In this document: positions 9,536-17,248 of the stretch, piece after piece | Layout: every line of letters begins with the position of its first letter | How positions within the stretch are numbered: position 1 is the stretch's first letter | Assembly (NCBI GenBank): GCA_036273855.1 | Contig: DASUGU010000049.1 | Location: forward strand, 124,001 to 188,000 | Length of the DNA stretch: 64,000 nucleotides | Source: DATEPR01 sp036273855 | GTDB taxonomy: Bacteria; Actinomycetota; Actinomycetes; Mycobacteriales; Pseudonocardiaceae | Direction of reading: 5' to 3' | Made by a program: the position numbers and the translations under genes | The notes under the pieces: model-generated | The model's input: the letters and a program-made list of their open reading frames with translations, nothing else | Told to the model about the DNA's origin: nothing | Database searches by the model: none

Positions 9536-10110
9536 AGGCGGTCCAGGTGGGACAGCCCGCTCCACGCCAGGTTCACCACGTGCGCGACGACCTCGTCCCT
9601 GGTCGGCGACCGCACGTCCAGCCACCACTGCCCGGTCTGCGCCACCAGCCCGACCAGCATCTGCGCGTACACGGCGGACAGCTTCGGGTCGAAGTCGTAG
9701 TGCGCGAAATGCGCACCCAGGGTGTTCTCCACCTGGCTCGCGATGTCGCCCAGCAGGCTGGAGAACGTCCGACCGGAGTTGGCCACCGGTGAGTCGCGCA
9801 CCAGGATGCGGAAGCCGTCCGGACAGTCCTCCACGTAGGAGAAGAATGCCCCCACCGCTCTGACCAGCAGTTCTCTGGGATGGGCGTCCTCGGCCAGGGC
9901 AGCCTCGATCCGGCCGAGCACCCGGCGCATCTCGCGGTCGACCACGACCGCGTAGATGCCCTCCTTGCCCCCGAAGTGCGCGTACACCACGGGCCGGGTC
10001 ACGGCCGCGCGGTGCGCGATCTCCTCCACCGACGCGGCGTCGAAGCCGCGTTCGGCCAGCAGTTCCCGTGCCACGTCCAACAGCTGCTGCCGGCGTTGCA
10101 TGCCGGTCAT
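9532..10110 (-). CDS. TetR-family transcriptional regulator
   Basis: 192 residues. The N-terminal helix-turn-helix reads RQQLLDVARELLAERGFDAA then SVEEIAHRAAVTRPVVYAHF, classical TetR. The C-terminal ligand domain is all helical with many aromatic residues, fitting a lipid or hydrophobic effector (inference). It lies 52 bases downstream of the desaturase gene on the same strand, and Mycobacterium also has a TetR gene between glmU and mfd. The ATG at 10110 was chosen; the frame stays open upstream with a basic stretch (SRTKPVVRTR) preceded by a CTG near 10143, so the true N-terminus may be about 11 residues longer. Confidence 0.9.
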   Translation of the reverse strand: MTGMQRRQQLLDVARELLAERGFDAASVEEIAHRAAVTRPVVYAHFGGKEGIYAVVVDREMRRVLGRIEAALAEDAHPRELLVRAVGAFFSYVEDCPDGFRILVRDSPVANSGRTFSSLLGDIASQVENTLGAHFAHYDFDPKLSAVYAQMLVGLVAQTGQWWLDVRSPTRDEVVAHVVNLAWSGLSHLDRL

Positions 10111-10162
10111 CCGCGTGCGGACGACCGGCTTCGTCCTGCTCAGCGTCCTTACCCCAATTCGA

Positions 10163-11113
10163 CTACTCCGAGCTGGCGAGCCTCGCCAGCCGCGCCTGCG
10201 TCGGCCAGCGCACGTCCCGCACCCAGCCGAACTTCTCGAACATCCAGATCAGCCGTGCCGATGTGTCGATCTGACCACGTTTCACGCCGTGCCGCGCGCA
10301 GGTCGGGTCAGCGTGGTGCAGGTTGTGCCACGACTCGCCGAACGACAGCACCGCCAGCGGCCAGAAGTTGGCCGACTTGTCGCGGGCGGCGAACGGCCGC
10401 TCACCCAGCATGTGGCAGATCGAGTTGGTCGACCACGTCACGTGGTGCAGCACGGCGATCCGCACCAGTCCGGCCCAGAAGAACCCGGTCAGCGCGCCCC
10501 ACCAGGACCAGGTGATCAGCCCGCCGAGCAGGGTGGGCAGGGCCACGGTGGCGATGGTGGTCAACCAGAACAGCTTGCTGACGGCGACGATGTCCTTGTC
10601 CGCCATCAGGTCGGGGGCGAAGCGCTCCTTGTTGGTGGTGTCCCGGTCGAACAACCAGCCCATGTGGGCGTGCCAGAAGCCCTTGGCGATGGCCACCGGT
10701 GAGGTGCCGAACAGCCACGGTGAGTGCGGGTCGCCCTCCCGGTCGGAGAACGCGTGGTGCCGCCGGTGGTCGGCGACCCAGATGATCACCGGGCCCTGCA
10801 CGGCCATTCCGCCGCACACCGCGAGTGCCACCCGCAGCCAGCGCTTGGCCTTGAACGAGCTGTGCGTGAAGTGCCGGTGGTAACCGATGGTGACACCCAG
10901 GCCACTCACGTAGAAGAACACCACGGCGAGCACCACGTCCACCCAGGACAGGCCCCACCCCCACAGGAACGGTATCGCCGCGACCAGCCCGACCATCGGC
11001 ACCGCGACGAACAGATACACGGCCAGTTGTGCCCAGCCGTTGCGTTGCCCGCTGATCACCGGTTTCGGACCGCTGGTGGCCGCCTCCGCCGTCGAGTCGA
11101 GGGTGCTCGTCAT
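10163..11113 (-). CDS. Membrane fatty-acid (acyl-CoA) desaturase
   Basis: 316 residues. Three histidine boxes bind the di-iron centre: HRHFTH (about residue 77), HRRHH (about 111) and HNLHH (about 254). At least four hydrophobic segments flank them. This is the stearoyl-CoA-type integral membrane desaturase fold that introduces a double bond into acyl chains, probably delta-9. The start is the ATG at 11113; the frame continues upstream without coding character. It heads an operon with TetR, MarR and an enoyl-CoA hydratase, consistent with control of membrane lipid unsaturation. The promoter region holds a TTAGG/CCTAA inverted repeat. Confidence 0.93.
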   Translation of the reverse strand: MTSTLDSTAEAATSGPKPVISGQRNGWAQLAVYLFVAVPMVGLVAAIPFLWGWGLSWVDVVLAVVFFYVSGLGVTIGYHRHFTHSSFKAKRWLRVALAVCGGMAVQGPVIIWVADHRRHHAFSDREGDPHSPWLFGTSPVAIAKGFWHAHMGWLFDRDTTNKERFAPDLMADKDIVAVSKLFWLTTIATVALPTLLGGLITWSWWGALTGFFWAGLVRIAVLHHVTWSTNSICHMLGERPFAARDKSANFWPLAVLSFGESWHNLHHADPTCARHGVKRGQIDTSARLIWMFEKFGWVRDVRWPTQARLARLASSE

Positions 11114-11129
11114 GTGGTACCTCACCGTC

Positions 11130-11147
11130 TTAGGAAGACCTAACCTA
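11130..11147 (-). promoter_or_regulatory. Candidate operator overlapping the desaturase -10 element
   Basis: TTAGGAAGACCTAA (11130-11143) is an inverted repeat with 5-base arms and a 4-base centre. It overlaps a minus-strand -10-like TAGGTT (11147-11142), 17 bases upstream of the desaturase ATG. A repressor bound here would block the promoter, and the TetR encoded in the same operon is the obvious candidate (inference). Arms are short, so chance is possible. Confidence 0.4.
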
Positions 11148-11349
11148 CGCCACCGTAACCGAGGATCGTCCGGAACGGATACCCCTGCGTGGATAGGGGG
11201 AACGTTCACCTGGTGTGACGTAGCCCGGTGTGATATTCGTACGTTTCGGCAACATGGCTCGGTGCACTCCCGGCGAGCGGCGGCCGGACCGGACCTGCGA
11301 CCATGGCCCTGTACGGGCAGGCGAGGGAATGCTCTGGCCTTCCGTGCGA

Positions 11350-11420
11350 TCCGCCGTAGTGTAAAGGCAGCACATCGGATTTTGGTTCCGATGGTCCAGG
11401 TTCGAATCCTGGCGGCGGAG
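11350..11420 (+). tRNA. tRNA-Gln (anticodon TTG)
   Basis: Full cloverleaf of 71 nt. The acceptor stem TCCGCCG (11350-11356) pairs with CGGCGGA (11413-11419), discriminator G at 11420. The anticodon stem TCGGA/TCCGA encloses a 7-base loop with TTG at 11382-11384. The T arm contains GGTTCGAATCC. The CCA end is not encoded. It lies 19 bases before the GGDEF gene and could share its transcript. Confidence 0.96.
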
Positions 11421-11439
11421 CAGACGGGACCACCTCGAC

Positions 11440-13191
11440 ATGACGTCGCCACTGACACCGGACGGGGGTGCCGCACTGACGAACGGGGTGGACGGCACAG
11501 CGGACGCGGCGCAGCCGGGTGGCCCCTCCTACGGCGAGATCTCCGAGGCGTGGCTGCTCGGCAGGGCGCGGGAACTCGTCGCGATCACCCAGCGCAGCGA
11601 CCCGGAGACGCAGGCGGAGATCGTCGAGGAACTCGACGAGCTGCTCGCGGAGACCCGACGGCGCGCGGAACCCACGACACTGGCCCAGATCCTGCGCAGC
11701 AACCTGGTGGCGCGGCTGTGGGGGCACTGTCCCGGCGACGAACTCGACCCGCTGCTGGACGAACTGCTCGCGCACGCCCACCGGCACAAGCTCACCGTCA
11801 TGGAGGCGGGCGCGCACGTGCTGCGCAGCAGCCGTTTCCTGCAGGCCGCCGACGAGGACCCGGCGATCACCGAGGTCGCGCGGGCGCTGGCCATGTTGGA
11901 CGACGAGTCCATCCCGGAACGGCTGGTGGGCAGGCGCGACTCGCAGCGCTCGCTGTCCGCCGTGCTGCTGGACATCGCGCTGGTGCTCACCCAGCTCGGC
12001 CTGTACGAGGTGGCCGACCAGGTGCTGGTGCGGGCCGAGGTGTTGGTCCGCCAGGGCGCCAGCCCGCACGAGATCGCCATCCACCTGTTCAACCGGATCC
12101 GCCTGCAACTGGGCTGGGCGCTGCGGCTGGAACGGATCGGCGACGACCTCGGCGCCCGGGAGCGGATCCTCACCGCGTCCGCGATGGCCGCGGCCGCCGA
12201 GGGCCCGTTCCGCCAGTCGCTGTTCCCTCGCGACGTGACCCGCCCGGCCGCCGACCAGATCGCCGTGGCCGGTGCCGCGCACGCGCTGGCCGAACCGGGC
12301 GCCGGCCACCTGGACCGGCTCTACGAGCTGCTGGCGCAGTCCACCCGGCCGCACGAGATCATCATGCTGACCGTGGCGCTGGCCCGCTGCCTGGCCGCGG
12401 CCGACCGGATCGAGGACGCCCTGGCGGTGCTGGTCGACGTCCGGGAGAGCATCGCGGGCGACCACACCGAACAGGTGCTCAAGCCGTCCCTGGTGCGCGA
12501 GTTCGCCCAGCTGACCGGCCCGGACGGCGGTGAGCTGACCACCAGCGCGCTGGAGGACTACGCGGCCGAGCTGGAGAACGAGCTCTGGTCGATGCGCACG
12601 TCCCGGATGGACACGCTGCGCACCCGCCGCGAGCACGAGCGGCTGAGCCGGGTGCACGGCACGGTGGCGGTGCAGGCCATGCAGGACCCGCTGACCGGGC
12701 TGCCCAACCGGCGCAAGCTGGACGAACGCCTCGAGGAGCTGCTCGGCCCGCCGGTCACCCAGCCGGTGGCGGTGGCGCTGGTCGACCTGGACAACTTCAA
12801 GGGCGTGAACGACCGGGCGTCGCACGCCGAGGGCGACGACGTGCTGCGGGTCATCGCCGGCACGCTGAAGAACACCCTGCGGGGTGACGACCTGGTGGCC
12901 CGGTACGGCGGGGACGAGTTCGTCGCGCTGCTGCCCGGCGCCCCGCTGACCGCCGCCGAGGCCGCGATGAACCGGGCCGTGCGGGCGGTCAACGAACTGC
13001 CCGACGACCTGGCCAGGGGCGTGACGCTGTCCGTCGGCGTGGTCGCGCTGCGGCCCAACGAGTCCGCCCAGGACGTGCTGGCCAGGGCCGACGCGGCGAT
13101 GTACCTGGCCAAGCGGGCCGGTGGCAACTCGGTCAACGCGGAGCCGAGGACCTTGCCGAGCCCGACGGAGCGACTGTCGGACGCCACGTAG
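11440..13191 (+). CDS. Diguanylate cyclase with helical (TPR-like) N-terminus
   Basis: 583 residues, no signal peptide. Residues 30-390 are alpha-helical with a repeat-like pattern, probably TPR-like sensing or protein-protein contacts. The C-terminal GGDEF domain (about 410-570) is intact: DPLTGLPNRR, the metal-binding segment LVDLDNFKGVND, and GGDEF at 490-494. An RxxD inhibitory site (RGDD, 481-484) sits exactly five residues before GGDEF, so product inhibition by c-di-GMP is expected. It should make c-di-GMP from two GTP. It lies between tRNA-Gln and glmU. Confidence 0.9.
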   Translation: MTSPLTPDGGAALTNGVDGTADAAQPGGPSYGEISEAWLLGRARELVAITQRSDPETQAEIVEELDELLAETRRRAEPTTLAQILRSNLVARLWGHCPGDELDPLLDELLAHAHRHKLTVMEAGAHVLRSSRFLQAADEDPAITEVARALAMLDDESIPERLVGRRDSQRSLSAVLLDIALVLTQLGLYEVADQVLVRAEVLVRQGASPHEIAIHLFNRIRLQLGWALRLERIGDDLGARERILTASAMAAAAEGPFRQSLFPRDVTRPAADQIAVAGAAHALAEPGAGHLDRLYELLAQSTRPHEIIMLTVALARCLAAADRIEDALAVLVDVRESIAGDHTEQVLKPSLVREFAQLTGPDGGELTTSALEDYAAELENELWSMRTSRMDTLRTRREHERLSRVHGTVAVQAMQDPLTGLPNRRKLDERLEELLGPPVTQPVAVALVDLDNFKGVNDRASHAEGDDVLRVIAGTLKNTLRGDDLVARYGGDEFVALLPGAPLTAAEAAMNRAVRAVNELPDDLARGVTLSVGVVALRPNESAQDVLARADAAMYLAKRAGGNSVNAEPRTLPSPTERLSDAT

Positions 13192-13292
13192 GATCGAGCC
13201 ACACCCCAGCACCCCAGCACCCCACCGCCTTCCGGGTCGCGTCGTGCGCGGAGCCGGCGCGGTGGGCGTCTTGATCACCAGGGAGTTCCGCC

Positions 13293-14771
13293 ATGTCCGG
13301 TCCGGTGAGCACGATCGTCCTTGCGGCCGGTGAAGGCACCCGCATGCGCTCGGCGACACCCAAGGTGCTGCACCGGATCGCCGGTCGCACCCTCGTCGAG
13401 CACGCGGTGCGCGCGGTCGCCGGCGTCGAGCCGGACAACCTGGTCGTGGTCATCGGCCACGGCCGGGAACAGGTCACCGACCATCTGACCGAGGTGGCCA
13501 AGGGCATCGACCGGCCGGTCACCGTCGCCGTGCAGGACCAGCAGCGCGGCACCGGGCACGCGGTGTCCTGCGCGCTGGCCGAGCTGCGGTCCGATCTCAC
13601 CGGCACGGTCGTGGTCAGCTACGGCGACGTCCCCCTGCTCACCCCGGACACGCTGCGCGAACTGCTCGCCGCGCACGACGCGGGCGGGCACGGCGCCACG
13701 GTGCTCACCTCGGTGGTGGCCGAGCCGACCGGCTACGGCCGGATCATCCGGGACGCCGACGGCCTGGTGGCCGCGATCGTGGAGCAGGCGGACGCCACGC
13801 CCGAGCAGTTGGCCGTCGCCGAGATCAACTCCGGCGTGTACGCGTTCGACGCACAGGTGCTGCGCGACGGTCTGGCCAGCCTGTCCACCGACAACGCCCA
13901 GGGCGAGCTGTACCTCACCGACGTGATCGGGATCGCCAGGGGACGTGGCCGGTCGGTGGGCGCGCTGGCCTGCCGGGACCCGTACCAGGTGGAGGGCGTC
14001 AACGACCGCGTGCAGCTGGCCGGGCTGGGCGCCGAACTCAACCGCAGGCTGGTCACCGCGTGGATGCGGGCCGGCGTGACGGTGATCGACCCGGCCACCA
14101 CCTGGGTGGACGTGGACGTGCGGCTGGCCAGGGACGTGGTGCTGGAGCCGGGTGTGCAGCTGCACGGCACCACGACGGTCGGTGAGGGCGCGGTCGTCGG
14201 ACCGGACAGCACACTGACCGACGTCATCATCGGCGCCGGCGCGTCCGTGGTGCGCACCCACGGGTCGGGCGCCTGGATCGGACCGGGTGCCGGCGTGGGC
14301 CCGTACGCGTACCTGCGGCCGGGCACCAAACTCGGTGAGTCCGGCAAGATCGGGACCTTCGTCGAGGTCAAGAATTCGGACATCGGGGCGGGCAGCAAGG
14401 TGCCGCACCTGAGCTATGTGGGCGACGCCACCATCGGGGAACACAGCAACATCGGCGCTGCCAGCGTCTTCGTCAACTACGACGGAGTGAACAAACATCG
14501 AAGCGTCGTCGGCTCGCATGTGAAGATGGGGTCGGACAACATGTACGTCGCACCCGTGACCGTCGGTGACGGCGCCTACAGCGGCGCCGGCACCGTCATC
14601 CGGCGCGACGTGCCGCCGGGCTCTCTCGCGGTGTCCGGTGGTCCGCAACGCAACATCGAGAACTGGGTACTCCGCAACCGCCGGGACTCCCCGGCCGCGG
14701 AGGCCGCTCGGCAGGCACTTGACGCCAGGACCGACAAAGGCCCCGACGACGAAGAGGACGCTGGTCGATGA
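13293..14771 (+). CDS. glmU: Bifunctional GlmU (GlcN-1-P acetyltransferase / GlcNAc-1-P uridyltransferase)
   Basis: 492 residues making UDP-GlcNAc for peptidoglycan. The N-terminal uridyltransferase domain has the nucleotide loop LAAGEGTRMRSATPKVLHRI (residues 9-28) and a GYGRIIRD segment. The C-terminal left-handed beta-helix has hexapeptide repeats and the acetyl-CoA segment around NYDGVNKHRS / GSDNMYVAPVTVGDGAYSGAGTVI. The ATG has GGGAG upstream. It overlaps prs by ATGA, a translationally coupled pair as in mycobacteria. The last ~25 residues form a disordered acidic tail common in actinobacterial GlmU. Confidence 0.97.
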   Translation: MSGPVSTIVLAAGEGTRMRSATPKVLHRIAGRTLVEHAVRAVAGVEPDNLVVVIGHGREQVTDHLTEVAKGIDRPVTVAVQDQQRGTGHAVSCALAELRSDLTGTVVVSYGDVPLLTPDTLRELLAAHDAGGHGATVLTSVVAEPTGYGRIIRDADGLVAAIVEQADATPEQLAVAEINSGVYAFDAQVLRDGLASLSTDNAQGELYLTDVIGIARGRGRSVGALACRDPYQVEGVNDRVQLAGLGAELNRRLVTAWMRAGVTVIDPATTWVDVDVRLARDVVLEPGVQLHGTTTVGEGAVVGPDSTLTDVIIGAGASVVRTHGSGAWIGPGAGVGPYAYLRPGTKLGESGKIGTFVEVKNSDIGAGSKVPHLSYVGDATIGEHSNIGAASVFVNYDGVNKHRSVVGSHVKMGSDNMYVAPVTVGDGAYSGAGTVIRRDVPPGSLAVSGGPQRNIENWVLRNRRDSPAAEAARQALDARTDKGPDDEEDAGR

Positions 14772-15748
14772 GTTCCAAGTCAGGCACACCGAAGAAGCAC
14801 ATGATGTTCTTCTCCGGCCGGGCGCACCCCGAACTGGCCGAGGAGGTCGCGAAGTATCTCGATGTCACGATCACCCCGCAGTCGGCGTACGACTTCGCCA
14901 ACGGCGAGATCTTCGTCCGGTTCGACGAGTCGGTGCGGGGTAGCGACGCGTTCGTGATCCAGAGCCACTGCGCTCCCATCAACCAGTGGGTGATGGAACA
15001 GCTGATCATGGTGGACGCCCTGAAGCGGGCCAGTGCCAAGCGGATCACCGTGATCATGCCGTTCTACCCGTACGCCAGGCAGGACAAGAAGCACAAGGGC
15101 CGCGAACCCATCTCGGCCCGGCTGATCGCCGACCTGTTCAAGACCGCGGGCGCCGACCGGATCATGGCGGTGGACCTGCACACGGCACAGATCCAGGGCT
15201 TCTTCGACGGCCCGGTGGACCACCTGTTCGCGCAGAACCTGCTCGCCCAGCACGTGGCCGAGACGTACTCCAACAAGATCATGACCGTGGTGTCGCCGGA
15301 CTCCGGCCGCACCAAGCTCGCGGAGAAGTGGGCCGACCAGCTCGGCGGCGTCCCGATCGCGTTCATCCACAAGACCCGCGACCCGCTCAAGCCCAACGAG
15401 GTCGTGGCCAACCGGGTGGTCGGCGAGATCAAGGGCCGGTTGTGCGTCGTGGTGGACGACATGGTGGACACCGGCGGCACCATCGCCAAGGCGGTCCGTC
15501 AACTGCTCGACGAGGGCGCCGCGGACGTGGTGCTGGCCGCCACCCACGGCGTGCTGTCCGGTGGCGCTTCGGAACGGCTCGCGGAATGTGGCGCCCGCGA
15601 GGTCATCTTCACCAACACGTTGCCCATCCCGGACGCCAAGCGATTCCCCGGGATGACCGTGCTGTCCATCGCACCCCTCCTGGCCAGGGCCATCCTGGAG
15701 GTCTTCGAGGACGGCTCGGTCACGAGCCTGTTCGACGGGAACGCATAA
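14768..15748 (+). CDS. prs: Ribose-phosphate diphosphokinase (PRPP synthetase)
   Basis: 326 residues, standard length. It converts ribose 5-phosphate and ATP to PRPP for nucleotide, histidine, tryptophan and arabinan-precursor synthesis. Visible signatures are YARQDKKHKGREPISA (ATP loop, near 98-113), the metal-binding DLHTAQIQGFFD, and the PRPP-binding motif VVVDDMVDTGGTI. The start overlaps the glmU stop as ATGA and has GAAGAGGA upstream. A GC-rich hairpin follows the gene. Confidence 0.97.
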   Translation: MSSKSGTPKKHMMFFSGRAHPELAEEVAKYLDVTITPQSAYDFANGEIFVRFDESVRGSDAFVIQSHCAPINQWVMEQLIMVDALKRASAKRITVIMPFYPYARQDKKHKGREPISARLIADLFKTAGADRIMAVDLHTAQIQGFFDGPVDHLFAQNLLAQHVAETYSNKIMTVVSPDSGRTKLAEKWADQLGGVPIAFIHKTRDPLKPNEVVANRVVGEIKGRLCVVVDDMVDTGGTIAKAVRQLLDEGAADVVLAATHGVLSGGASERLAECGAREVIFTNTLPIPDAKRFPGMTVLSIAPLLARAILEVFEDGSVTSLFDGNA

Positions 15749-15780
15749 CCGGATTCAGCGCTCTCGTCGGTCGCTTCGCT

Positions 15781-15811
15781 CCTGGCCCTCCCGCGCCGCC
15801 GGCGGGCCAGG
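15781..15811 (+). terminator. Hairpin after prs
   Basis: CCTGGCCC (15781-15788) pairs with GGGCCAGG (15804-15811), with further GC pairing possible inside the 15-base loop. It starts 32 bases after the prs stop. There is no T-tract, as usual in high-GC actinobacteria, so termination efficiency cannot be judged. A -10-like TACACT follows at 15844-15849 and may serve rplY. Confidence 0.5.
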
Positions 15812-16009
15812 GCCCCCCTTATCCGTCCGCCAACGAATCGGCCTACACTGAATGGGTTGCCTCGGCGAGGACGGGCCTGGTGCCCGGCGTGATCGACGCG
15901 GCGGCTGAGATGCCGCATGCCGTCATGGTCGCGCATCCGCCGCCCGAGGCGACCGCCCCCGCTCCACGCCTGCCCCAACCGCACCGTCTGTCGCAAGGAG
16001 TGCACCACC

Positions 16010-16630
16010 GTGTCCGAGGTCCGTCTCGCCGCCGAGCCGCGTACCGAGTTCGGCAAGGGCGCCGCTCGCCGTACCCGCCGCGCCGGCAAGATCCCCGCGG
16101 TGCTCTACGGCCACGGTTCCGACCCGAAGCACCTGGCTCTGCCGGCGCTCGAGTTCGCCCGTGTGGTCCGTGAGCACGGCCAGAACGCCGTCCTGACGCT
16201 CGACATCGACTCGTCCGGCACCGAACTGGCGCTGACCAAGACAGTCACCACGCATCCGATCAAGAACTACATCGAGCACGTCGACCTGCTGCTCGTCCGC
16301 CAGGGCGAGAAGGTCTCCGTGGAGATCCCCGTCGTCGTCACCGGCGAGGCGGCCACCGGCACGCTGGTCAACGTCGAGCTGTCGACGATCACCGTCGAGG
16401 CCGAGGCGCTGCACATCCCCGATCAGGTCGAGGTCTCGATCGAGGGTGTCGCCGCGGGTACGCAGATCACCGCCGCCCAGCTGATCCTGCCCCAGGGCGT
16501 CACCCTGGACGCGGACCCGGAGGCGCTGGTGGTCAACATCGTCGTCGCGCCGACCGCCGCCGACATGGAGGGCGAGACCGCCGAGGGCGAGACCGTCGAG
16601 CCGGCCGAGGAAGAGTCGGACGAGGACTGA
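16010..16630 (+). CDS. rplY: Ribosomal protein bL25 (Ctc form)
   Basis: 206 residues, the long Ctc/TL5 type. The N-terminal L25 domain (RTEFGKGAARRTRRAGKIPAVLYG, seen as residues 11-34) binds 5S rRNA. The C-terminal TL5 beta domain (about 95-190) ends in a very acidic tail (EGETAEGETVEPAEEESDED). The GTG at 16010 is chosen because AAGGAG lies 9 bases upstream and family similarity starts there, although the frame is open about 30 codons further up. Gene order prs-rplY-pth is conserved in mycobacteria. Confidence 0.96.
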   Translation: MSEVRLAAEPRTEFGKGAARRTRRAGKIPAVLYGHGSDPKHLALPALEFARVVREHGQNAVLTLDIDSSGTELALTKTVTTHPIKNYIEHVDLLLVRQGEKVSVEIPVVVTGEAATGTLVNVELSTITVEAEALHIPDQVEVSIEGVAAGTQITAAQLILPQGVTLDADPEALVVNIVVAPTAADMEGETAEGETVEPAEEESDED

Positions 16631-16669
16631 GCAGTACCCGCACGGGTCAGGACCGGGAGTTGACGGGCC

Positions 16670-17248
16670 ATGCTTCGCGACGAGGTCGCGCTGATCGTGG
16701 GGCTCGGCAATCCCGGTCCTGCCTATGTCGGGAACCGGCACAACATCGGGTTCCTGGTGGCCGACGAGCTGGCCGACCGGGTGGGCGGCCGGTTCAAGGC
16801 GCACAGGTCCGGCGCCGCCGTGCTGGAGGGCAGGCTGGGCGGTGAGCGGGTGGTGCTCGCGAAGCCGCAGTCGTTCATGAACGCCTCCGGCGGGCCGGTG
16901 GCCGGTCTGCTGCGGTTCTTCAAGGTGTCACCGGAGTCGGTCGTCGTGCTGCACGACGAGTTGGACATCCCGTTCGACACGGTCCGGTTGAAGCTCGGCG
17001 GCGGCGACAACGGGCACAACGGACTCCGGTCGATCACGAAGTCGTTGGGCACCAAGGAGTATTACCGGGTGCGCATCGGCATCGGGCGGCCACCGGGCCG
17101 GATGGACCCGGCCGACTTCGTGTTGCGCGACTTCTCGACGGTGGAGCGCAAGGAACTGGCCTTCGTCATCGACAAGGCCGCCGACGCCACCGCGGCCCTC
17201 GTGACCCAGGGCCTGGAAACCGCCCAGAACACGTTCCACGCGGGTTAG
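16670..17248 (+). CDS. pth: Peptidyl-tRNA hydrolase
   Basis: 192 residues. It recycles peptidyl-tRNA by cleaving the ester bond. Signature GLGNPGPAYVGNRHNIGF contains the substrate Asn and the catalytic His (residue ~26). KPQSFMNASG and LHDELDIPFDTVRLKLGGGDNGHNGLRSI segments are also present, with the catalytic Asp in the latter. ATG 16670 follows GGGAG. The stop overlaps the end of the convergent acyl-AMP ligase gene by four bases, leaving no room for a terminator between them. Confidence 0.97.
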   Translation: MLRDEVALIVGLGNPGPAYVGNRHNIGFLVADELADRVGGRFKAHRSGAAVLEGRLGGERVVLAKPQSFMNASGGPVAGLLRFFKVSPESVVVLHDELDIPFDTVRLKLGGGDNGHNGLRSITKSLGTKEYYRVRIGIGRPPGRMDPADFVLRDFSTVERKELAFVIDKAADATAALVTQGLETAQNTFHAG

